Shown: positions 36,547 to 46,252 of the stretch, piece by piece
Position numbering within the stretch: the stretch's first letter is position 1
How the letters are laid out: each line of letters begins with the position of its first letter
Assembly: GCA_027924645.1 (NCBI GenBank)
Contig: BSBN01001363.1
Coordinates: 1,166,001 to 1,230,000 of the forward strand
DNA length: 64,000 nucleotides
From: Cunninghamia lanceolata
Taxonomy: Eukaryota > Streptophyta > Pinopsida > Cupressales > Cupressaceae
Direction: 5' to 3'
The notes under the pieces: model-generated
The model's database searches: none
The model's input: the letters and a program-made list of their open reading frames with translations, nothing else
What the model was told of the DNA's origin: nothing
Position numbers and translations under genes: made by a program

Positions 36547-36749
36547 ATCAATATTGGTTGAGGGGCGAAGGCATCCATGGCTTCAAAGCTTTGCAATTAT
36601 GTTTTGAACTCCAGCAGACATGTTTAGAGCCAGATCCAATTTCATTTTCATGTATTCTTAGTGTGTGTGCAAATTTAGGAGCCATTGAACTGGGCAAGTT
36701 AGTTCATGCAAATATAATTAAAATTTTTGTTTTCAAGACTACGGTATAA
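36547..36749 (+). pseudogene. Pentatricopeptide-repeat (PPR) protein fragment inside an LTR
   Basis: The reading ALQLCFELQQ...PDPISFSCILSVCANLGAIELGKLVHANIIK (about 36577-36723) fits one and a half repeats of the plant PLS-type PPR family (canonical PD-x-TF-x-x-L, ACA-x-LGAL-x-x-G-x-x-HA). PPR proteins bind organellar RNA. Only about 60 codons are present, ending in TAA at 36747, with no neighbouring repeats, so it is a captured scrap. It has the same orientation as the LTR. It is absent from the other LTR copies in the window. Confidence 0.8.
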
Positions 36750-37404
36750 TTAAAAACTCAGCATACCAACTTATCCTGGGTTGTGTCTAGGTAGCTCTGT
36801 GTGAGAGGTCAGCGTAAAACCATGCTCTAGAATTCGGCATGGACGACTACCAAGTGTCTATCTGTATCTCTGTGTGGGAATGGCAGGACTCCCAGCAATT
36901 CTTTTCCTTGGATGAAGAAGCGCTCTTCATTCAGGGGTGACAGGTTCCAAGTTTGATTTCTGCAAAGGCAGAGGGAGATTCTACTCTGTAGGAGCTCTTC
37001 TCAGCCCAATCACCATACCCGCGAATGGGATGAGCATGACGCCGACTATGTGGAGGGCTACGTGGTTGATCCAGAGCTTTTGAAACATCAATATCTATGG
37101 AAACACGAACTTTCAGGGAGAATGCAGCAAACAAGACAATCGAACCCTAGTTTAATCTTAGAAAGAGAATGGATTCATTGAAAAAGATCCACATAAAGCT
37201 GTTTCATTGAAAAGTTTCTAGAAAACTGTTGAGGTATACAAATGACCTTTTAAAAAAAAACCTGATCCCATTAGCATACAATCTATCTCCGAATAATACA
37301 ACATAAACAATATTGTTTTCAGATATTATAATTGAAAATGTTCTGGTAGCATGTAGGCATTTGATGCTGTGGAATACCATGTTAGATGAAATAAGTAGAT
37401 TAAA

Positions 37405-37900
37405 AGAATACCTGTGAAGCGCAGGAGTGATTTGCTGGGATTATTTGGCTTAGAAGACATGTCCACAAGTGTGAGTAATGTAGTTTCCAGTGTGATTGAC
37501 CTGAGCAGTGACGACGAGGATTCACTTCAAGAGAAAACTCCAACAGAAATACATTTACAATCGTCTATGGGAAATTTAAAAATGAGTGCTCTGAAAAATT
37601 GTGTGATACACAAATAGAACAGCCAATTTGTACCCAGACAGTTCAACATGCTGCATTTTCAAGATCAGCTGGTCATGAATTTGACTGGTATTTCAAAGAT
37701 ACCAAACCTAACCTTGACAATAGGATTCAAAGAACTCTGCCATCTGTATCTTTAGCTAAGGATCAACATGAAAGTGGATTGGAGCAGGATGGATCGAAGC
37801 GATCCAATGGCACTACATATTCTGCTCTTGGTTCACCATTTCATTATGAAAGGTCTGCATGGCAAGCTTTAGTGCAACAGATAGTCAGCAAATATTAAAT
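37405..37900 (+). pseudogene. Fragment resembling a plant nuclear protein, unrecognised
   Basis: Two overlapping frames (37414-37617 and 37599-37898) read as one protein with a single shift near 37600. The first contains VIDLSSDDED, a classic hydrophobic-acidic SUMO-interacting-type motif found in chromatin and SUMO-pathway proteins. The second has a Ser-rich low-complexity sequence (GSKRSNGTTYSALGSPFHYE). A SNF2-like helicase N-terminus is one possibility, but this is a guess. It is present only in this LTR copy, same orientation as the LTR. Confidence 0.45.
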
Positions 37901-38439
37901 CAGCAAGGGAGGCATATATTGCCATCATCTTCATCAAGGTCAACTTGTCTGGCCCAGCCAGGCCAGGGAATTCAAAACAGCACCAATACACTTAGAAATC
38001 TGCTCAACTATGAGGAGTTTTAGACCTGGCGTTTGACTGCCTAAAGAAATCTACTGCCAGTCCTTGGATATTAGGAAAGGTAGAAGAAGCTGAGGCAAAT
38101 TAGGTGAGCATAAGAATAGAAGTAGTCTTTGCGTAGGGACAAATCTAACTGTAGAGGACCAAAACTATAGTTGTAGACGCAACCCTAGATAGTTCTCAGA
38201 CTCTGTGTAGAATCTGATGCACTTCACTGGGAAGAAGTCACTTTTTGGAGGCAGAAACAGAGTTTTCTTATTTACTTTCCGTGCATTAAGATTTATCGTT
38301 TCAATTCAAGTCTGCAGAGACCCGTCATTGTTAAACCAGGTTAGTTGTGCTTTCTTGTATGCATTTCGTCTGATTGGCTTAGATTAACCCTAAGGAATGT
38401 TTATTTTCTTTGCAATGTGTTTGAATGCATGTGTGTATT

Positions 38440-38556
38440 AATAGTAGTACTATTGATATCCATGCTATTATTAGTATCATTATTATAATTATAGTTATTA
38501 TTATTATCATTATTGTTATTATTACAATAATAATAATAATAATAATTTTTTTACTA
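38440..38556. repeat. (ATT)n / (AAT)n microsatellite
   Basis: Imperfect ATT repeats followed by AATAAT repeats, able to fold back on each other. Confidence 0.85.
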
Positions 38557-40524
38557 TTCTTATTATTAAGTCAAAACGGAAAGATGATGGTCAAATACCT
38601 AATTTAATAATAATGGTATTGCTATTCCATTGTGGGAATGATTAGGTTTTATGGTAGGATAATTTGTTTTGTATTATTGCTTTCTAGAGCCAATTCAAGG
38701 AAAGGGTTTATCGAGGATTTAGTGAGCAACATGATTTGGAAGTTATGAATAATTAATTCATAATGTTCTTGATTAGTGCAATAATACTTTTAAAGCTTCA
38801 ACCGTATAATTGATCCATAATCCTTTTAGGTCTAGCTATTAGCATTCTCTATAAGTTCAATTTCTTATAACCTTGAAACTTTAGAAATCTTTGGAGGATA
38901 TGATAATCGAGTGCATGAGTACTAGGGAACTATGGAGAATGGATATAGGATACTTCAATTATTGTTATAATATAATGTTGATTTGATTTTAGAAGTTGTT
39001 TGCATTAAACTGAGAATGAATTGTAGCATTTCATCTCCTGAATCTGAATTGAATTGAATTGTATGAGTGCTGTAATGAGTCGGATTGAGGTTGTTCAAAC
39101 TTGTATTCCAGAGGCTAAGTTGTCGTTAACTTGTGTATTGTTGTTTTTTGTAATTACGATGTAATAGCGTTTATGTGTATCAAACATAGTAGGAAGTATA
39201 ATGAGGTACTGCCAAGGTTGAATGTTGTGTCTTGTAAAGTAATAATCTCAGGATGAGATATCAAACCTCATGTGATCTTATTGTACCGTTTTGTCGTAAG
39301 GAGAGATCTGAGATCTGTAAAAGAATAAAGTCTTGTAATGTTAAAAGTGTTGGATAACAATTGATGTTATGATTCTATTTTGATGCAAGAAGGTGCATGC
39401 CTTGCAGTGTACTTATACGTGTGTTGTTATTAAGTCTTGCATGATGTTTTAAGGTTTACTAGGTGTTAGGAAGGAGAGTGGCTTTCAACGTGGGGCCAGC
39501 ACCCAAAGTGGCAGTCAGGATAACCCGTTGGAAGTAGTTTAATCAAGTGATAACCTAAAAATAAACTAGGGGGTTAAGGGTAGATTTCACATTAATAAGA
39601 TTAATGGATTCCTCTCCCATGGCCTGTAGTGCTTGTTTAGACTAAGGATGGGTAGAGAAGGCCTGGTCGGCATGATTGACTTCCTTGTCCTCATGAAAGG
39701 AAGATCGATTCCTCATGTGTCACCCTATGGGGCTGGCGCCTAGTGAGAGGCTGTCAGGATAACCATAGATGGGGGCCGGCGCCTAGTGAGAGGCTGTCAG
39801 GATAACCCATGTTAGGACCGTGCGATGACACTCTCCCTACTACAACCTAGCATCCCTTGTTCAGTCTCTCCTCATTTGTTTTGTGTCGCCTCTGGAAGTG
39901 AAAGTTAAGTTAAGATATGTTGTGTTGTATTAGCGTTGGTCATCCTTTGTTCTTGTTTGTCTTTCGTCTACCTGACTGTCATTGTTTGGGACCTCATGTT
40001 AACTCCTAGCTCGGGGGGTGGACCTTAGGGTTCCACATGGTTGGGTGGAAAAGCTATTTTATCCATTGGTTATTCTTGTCAAGATCATATGCAGAACAGG
40101 ATTTGTTCCAGTTGTACTTGTTCCAATGATTATGATGTAAGTGTATAACCATGTACCAGATTTGTGTAATAGAACATTCTTTATGTATGTAATTTTGATG
40201 TAGACTAAATGGTAATGTAATGATGTCTTGATGTACTTATATGAAAGCATTTCAGTTATGTATTTTATCATGCAAATTCTGTTATTTGATGATTTGCAAT
40301 GAATGTGAATGAGTTAATTAATTGATCTTGGTTTTGGGATCAGTTACTGATATATGTTAAATCATGTTAGTTGATTTGTTAAGTGATGCAGCCTTGGACC
40401 CTTAGAGAATATGTCGCAATTAGTTGTGTTAACGTTACTTAATCATTTAAAAAAAAAAAAACTCCTGTTTCATATTGCATGAGTGTGTATTCTTTAAGGT
40501 GTTCAAGGCGAGCGTTACAGCAAA

Positions 40525-40871
40525 CAATCCCATTTTTCCCTAATTTTTTTTCCCAAATAGAGGAGTTCAATATCTATTGCATAGAGGAAAAAAAAATCAG
40601 TTTTCAATGCATACTTTCTTTGTAATATTATTTTAAAGTCAGACTTTATAGAATCTAATAGTTTTCATTCAACATCAACTTTTTTATTATTTTTTTATTA
40701 TTTTCACAAAACCAATTATACCCTTTTGGAGAGGACTCTTTCCTCTAGTGCGCCATATAATTTTAAAAAAATTAGATGTGTTTTGATATTTTTTTTTTAA
40801 TTTCTAATTAGTGTCATCTCTGATTTTAACAACCTACTTGCAGTAATTTAAACACACACACACACACACAC

Positions 40872-40968
<97 letters not shown>

Positions 40969-41420
40969 CCCAAAGGTATCCCCTAGCCCTACCCCCCGAG
41001 AGAGACAGCAACGTTGCAACTCTGCCCAGCGTTACCCACCACGCCTTGCCTCAGGCTTACATTTTTGTGTTGAGTTGGGGCTAATAACAGTGGGGTGAGT
41101 GGAGGTGAGACTAATCCTTAGGGGACTACCGAGGGGGCCTGCACATCCCGAACAACCATTGGCAATTGATGTAGCACACAACATACACTCAATAGAATTG
41201 TGCCATTAAACATATCAGAACCAAAGATTTGGAAGTTGGAACACAAAAACACTTCTACTCATCAACTCTGCTCCTACAATGAGAGAAAACTCTCTTATAT
41301 CCAAGAAAAACAAAAAAAATAAAACAAAAACAAAAAATTACCTTTTTTGGTAGATTTTGACAATTGTCGGATTTTGCCATTTTAGGTAATTTTACAATCA
41401 TATCTTGAGAATCCTATTTT
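40525..41420. repeat. R-E repeat unit, copy 1, right part
   Basis: Continues copy 1 after the solo LTR. The R part (to about 40850) matches 50868-51081 joined to 56197-56310; at about 40737 it is uninterrupted where copy 2 carries an element. A (CA)n(TA)n run at about 40851-40965 follows. The E part (40966-41420) matches 56331-56775 and 59741-60170. It ends in octamer DNA at 41421. On the minus strand E ends in TA repeats, which would suit the tail of a non-LTR element, but no coding supports this. Confidence 0.75.
40851..40965. repeat. (CA)n(TA)n microsatellite
   Basis: About 20 bp of CA and about 93 bp of TA repeats. The same place in copy 2 (about 56317-56335) has only about 20 bp. Confidence 0.95.
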
Positions 41421-44400
41421 TTCATTCTTTCATTCTACCATTTTATAATTCTAACATTCTATTATTGTATAAATATATTATTTTATCATTCTATTATTAT
41501 ATTAAATAAATCTATTATTCTATCATTCTATTCTTTTATAAATATTAAATTATGCTATAATTATTTCATTATATCATGTTGTATAGATCTATTAATCTAT
41601 AATTCTATTATTCCATCATTCTATCACTCTATTATTCTATATTTATCTATTACTTTATTATTCTTTCATTCTATCATTGTATAATTCTATTATTCAATTA
41701 ATCTATAGTTCTATTAATCTACGATTCTTTCATTCTATCATTTTGCAATTCTAAAATTCTATTATTCCTTAAATCTAATTTTCTATCATTCTTTCATCCT
41801 ATCACTCTTTCATTCTATCATTCTTACATTTTATCATTCTATAAATCTACTGTTCTATCATTCTTTCATTCTATGATTCTACAATTATATCATTCTATTA
41901 TTCTATAAACCTATTATTCTACCATTCTATAATTCTATCATTCTAAAAATCTATTATTCTATCATTCTATTATTCTATCATTCTTTCATTCTGTAATTCA
42001 ATTATTGTATTATTCTATAATTCTGTTATTGTATTATTCAACAATTCTATTATTCTATAATTTTTTCATTCTATCATTATATAATTCTATCATTCTATTA
42101 TACTATAAGGCTATTGTTCTATTAATTTTTCATTCTATCATTTTACAATTCTATTATTCTATCATTATTTCATTTTTATCATAATACCATACTAATATTA
42201 TTTTACAATTCCATTACTCTATTTTTCTTTCATTCTACCATTCTATAATACCATCATTCTATTATTCTAGAAATCTATTATTCTACCATTCTTTCATTCT
42301 ATCATTCTATTATACTAGTATTCTACAATTCTATTATTCTATCATTGTTTCCTTCTATCATTCTATATTTCTACTAGATTATATTATTTTATAAATCTTT
42401 TATTCTATGATTGTTTCATTCTATCATTCTATTATGAACTACAATTCTTTTGTTTTATTATTCTTCACCCTACAATTCTATCATTCTATTATTCTATAAA
42501 TCTATTGTTCTATCAATCTATAATTCTATAATTCTATAAATCTATCATTCTATTATTATATAAATCTATTATTCTATCATTCCTTTATTGTTTTGTTCTA
42601 CTATTCTATCATTCTATTATTTTATAAATCTATTATTCTATCAATATTTCATTCTATCATTCTTTTATTCTATTATCATATTATTATGCAATTATATTAT
42701 CCTATCATTCTTTCATTTTTATCATTATATCATACTATTATTGTACAATTACATTACTCTATTGTTCCTTCATTCTATCTTTCTATAATTCCATCATTCT
42801 ATTATTCTACCTTTCTTTCATTCTATTATTCTATTATACTAGTATTCTACATTTCTATTATTCTATCATTGTTTCCTTCTATCATTCTATATTTCTACCA
42901 TTATATTATTCTATAAATATATTATTCTGTCATTCCTTTATTCTATCATTTTATATTATTCTAAAGTCTTATTACTCTATCATTCTTTCATTCTACCATT
43001 TTATAAATCTAACATTCTATTATTGTATAAATCTATTATTATATCATTCTATTATTATATTAAATAAATCTATTATTCTATCATTCTATTATTCTATAAA
43101 TATTAAATTATGCTATAATTGTTTCATTCTATCATGTTGTATAGATCGATTAATCTATAATTCTATTATTCCATCATTCTTTTATTCTATCCATATACAT
43201 TTCTATCACTCTATTATTATATATTTATCTATTACTTTATTATTCTTTCATTCTATCATTGTATAATTCTATTATTAAATTAATCTATAGTTCTATTACT
43301 CTAGGATTCTTTCATTCTATCATTTTGCAATTCTAAAATTCTATTATTCCTTAAATCTAATTTTCTATCATTCTTTCATCCTATCACTCTTTCATTCTAT
43401 CACTCTTACATTTTATCATTCTATAAATCTAATATTCTATCATTCTTTCATTCTATGACTCTACAATTATATCATTCTATTATTCTATAAACCTATTATT
43501 CTACCATTCTATAATTCTACCATTCTATTATTCTATAAATCTATTGTTCTATCATTCTATAAAACTATTATTCTATCATTCTTATATTCTATCATTCTAT
43601 TATTCTATCATTCTTTCGTTCTGTAATTCTATTATTGTATTATTCTATAATTCTATTATTGTATTATTCAACAATTCTATTATTCCATAATTTTTTCATT
43701 CTATCATTATATAATTCTATCATTCTATTATACTATAAGGCTATTGTTCTATTAATGTTTCATTCTATCATTTTACAATTCTATTATTCTATCATTATTT
43801 CATTCTATCATTTTACAATTCTATTATTCTATCATTCTTTCTTTCTATAATTCTATTATTCTACAATTCTAGTATTCTACCATTCTTTCATTCTATCATT
43901 CTACAATTTCATTACTCTATTGTTCCTTCATTCTATCGTTGTTTCCTTCTATCATTCTTTATTTCTACCATTATATTATTCTATAAATCTAGTATTCTAT
44001 CATTCCTTTATTCTATCATTGTATAATTATATTATTCTATTAATCTAAACTTTTATTACTATATCATTCTTTCATTCTACCATTTTATAATTCTAACATT
44101 CTATTATTGTATAAATCTATCATTCTATCATTTATTCATTCTATTATTCTATAAATATATTAGTCTATCATTCTTTCATTTTGTCATTTATAATTCTATC
44201 ATTCTATTATCCTATAAATATTAAATTATTCTATAATTTTGTTTCATTCTATCATGTTGTATAGATCTATTAATCTACAATTCTATTAATCCATCATTCT
44301 TTTGTTCTATTCTTATACAATTCTATCACTCTATTATTCTATTAATCTCTTACTCTATCATTCTTTCATTCTATCATTGTATAATTCCATTATTTGATTA

Positions 44401-44595
44401 ATCTATAGTTCTATTACTCTACGATTCTTTCATTCTATCATTTTACAATTCTAAAATTGTATTATTCCTTAAATCTATTTTCTATCATTCTTTCATTCTA
44501 TGACTCTTTCATTCTTTCATTCTATTATTATACAATTATGTAATTCTATCATTCTATTATTATATAAATCTATTGTTCCATCACTCTTATATTCA
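41421..44595. repeat. Large degenerate octamer tract with higher-order repeats
   Basis: About 3.2 kb of ATTCTATN-type units. Marker strings such as ACCATTTTATAATTCTAAC recur at about 41440, 42990 (one base different) and 44080, showing longer units of 1.1-1.55 kb built from the octamers. Open frames here encode 8-residue repeats (SIILLFYK-like) because 24 bp equals eight codons; they are not genes. Confidence 0.85.
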
Positions 44596-44866
44596 ATCAG
44601 TGGTGCAGGAGCACCTACCTGACAGCTGGCCTTCATGAGGCAGTTAGTAGTTTAGGTCTTGTTTGTGCTTCCAAGAAGGTCTGTTAGACCAAATGCATGT
44701 AATAAGGTCATGCTGATCAGGATAAGATCATGCTGACCAGGCTTTTGCTATTTTTAGCTAGTTAGTTATAACAGCTGTCATGATGTATGTTCGGTGGGGT
44801 CTCCCAGCCGCCTAGAGAGTTCCCAGCCGCTTGGAGTTGGGTCAGTAGTACTCATAGGGAAATCTT

Positions 44867-44872
44867 TATAAG
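44867..44872 (+). promoter_or_regulatory. TATA-like box TATAAG
   Basis: TTTATAAG about 100 bp upstream of AATAAA (44968-44973); repeated at 48648 in the 3' LTR. Candidate promoter; not testable by reading alone. Confidence 0.45.
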
Positions 44873-44967
44873 CTTGAGATCGGTTGATTGTAAATCATCG
44901 ATCAGACTTTGCGAGAGTGAGACAGAGCGAAAGGAACATCATATTGTAGTTGCATCTTTTGAAATCG

Positions 44968-44973
44968 AATAAA
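44968..44973 (+). terminator. Candidate poly(A) signal AATAAA
   Basis: AATAAA in both LTRs of the young element; lost in the old relative. With the TATA-like box it would give an R region of under about 100 bp. Confidence 0.4.
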
Positions 44974-45302
44974 GTATTCCTGTTTGTGTTCATCCTCTGT
45001 TGCATCCCATTGCTTGATCAATTTGCTGGTTTGAGTGGTTGCATGGATTTCCTGATCCATTCCACCGGTTGATCTGTCTGATCGGTGGAATGGTAATGTA
45101 CAGTAGGGTAGGTTGTAGGTTGTTTTCCGTTTGCATGCAGGTGTGCAGGATCACGGTCAAGAGATGTTGAAGACCCTAGCATCCTCATGTGCTAGGTCAA
45201 GTTGAGAAGTTTGAGTTGGAAGATCACCCTGAGACGGGATCGGGTCGTCCCTGGAGGATCGGCGAAGGGAGATTTCGCTAAGTGAAGAAGTTCATGAAAA
45301 CA

Positions 45303-45585
45303 GCATCATCAGGATATTTCTGCAAATATCCTGCAGTCGGGTTAGGCATCATCATCCGGATAAGTGAAGGAGAGCATGATGTTGTCGAGTGCGTGAAGTG
45401 CGAGTTCGTCGGGGTGATCATCAGCAGGAGGAGCCGAGGAGTGCATCGGCATCAAGATCATTATATCGGGAGTGCCAATCATCCGCATATCGCGTTTTTG
45501 GCTAAGTGTTGAGAAGGTCATCAGGATATTGGATGACGTCATCGTCATCAGGATATGACGTCATCGACATCAGGATATTGAGATA
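45303..45585. promoter_or_regulatory. CAGGATAT hairpin array with two TGACGTCA sites
   Basis: CAGGATATTT-CTGC-AAATATCCTG forms a perfect 10-bp inverted repeat at about 45309-45332. Further CATCAGGATAT copies follow near 45519, 45546 and 45569. TGACGTCA palindromes, the core of bZIP/CRE-type sites, lie at 45534-45541 and 45556-45563. Related hairpins occur in the old element (about 51754-51780), where one TGACGTCA remains (51986-51993). Confidence 0.55.
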
Positions 45586-46139
45586 TCCCCCCTATGCGAG
45601 TTCATCCTGCTGTCGTTAAGTATCGGCATCGGCAGAAAGTGTATTAGCGTCATCAGGAGGTTTCGAAGAGAACCGGATAAATTATATCATGATGCTGTTG
45701 CTTGTATCATCGGGCAGTGGAGCGTCGAAGGCAAGTTGTTGAAGGTGATCGTCATCAGGATATTTGAACAACCGGATATTTGGATATCCTGCTGACGAAG
45801 GTGATATTGAATATCATGATGAAGACGTTAGAGTTCGGAGCCTGATGAACAGTGCAACCGGAGGATGTGTGCGCCCGCTGAACATCATGATGATGATGTT
45901 AGGAGGAAAGCGGAGGAGGTGAATAGTAGTCGGCAGGAGGATGATTGCGAGTGTCCGCAATATGATGATGCTATTGGTTTTAAGAAACATGATGCTGACA
46001 GAGTAAAGCCAAAACATGATGATGTCGTTGGTAGTTGGAGGGAATATGATGATGATGGCGAAGATGATGATGATGAGGTTGGTCTGCAGACATTCATGCT
46101 ATATGCGAATGTTATAGTGTGGATGCCTCTGCATCATAG

Positions 46140-46151
46140 TGGTATCAGAGC
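46140..46151 (+). other. Primer-binding site of the young gag-protease element
   Basis: TGGTATCAGAGC three bases after the LTR end, tRNA-Met type. Confidence 0.9.
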
Positions 46152-46252
46152 TCAGCAAAAGGTCTGGGCTGTTGTGTGTTGATTCTGTCACCGAAAGGGC
46201 AGAGGTAGAGATAGGGTTGATTGTGTTGTGTGTTGATTGAGAGGTTGACAAA

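Larger units (their letters stand above)
34549..40519 (+). mobile_element. Solo LTR 2 of the chromovirus family (5971 bp)
   Basis: Starts TGTAGTGCCCC, ends GAGCGTTACA, flanked by the duplication GCAAA (34544-34548 and 40520-40524). No primer site or coding region of the retrotransposon is present. The left 1.5 kb (promoter block included) and the part from about 39055 match the other LTRs. The middle, 36035-38900, is unlike theirs and holds fragments that look like plant genes. Confidence 0.92.
44601..46136 (+). repeat. 5' LTR of the young gag-protease element
   Basis: TGGTGCAGG...CTGCATCA, 1536 bp. Likely R region between the TATA-like box (44867) and AATAAA (44968). The rest carries several GGATAT/ATATCC inverted repeats. 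Confidence 0.95.

Noticed and set aside
45814..46182. Asp/His-rich open frames in both gag-protease LTRs
   Set aside because: They arise from GATGAT/CATCAT-rich LTR sequence, are open on both strands, and lie in LTR DNA upstream of the real ORF.
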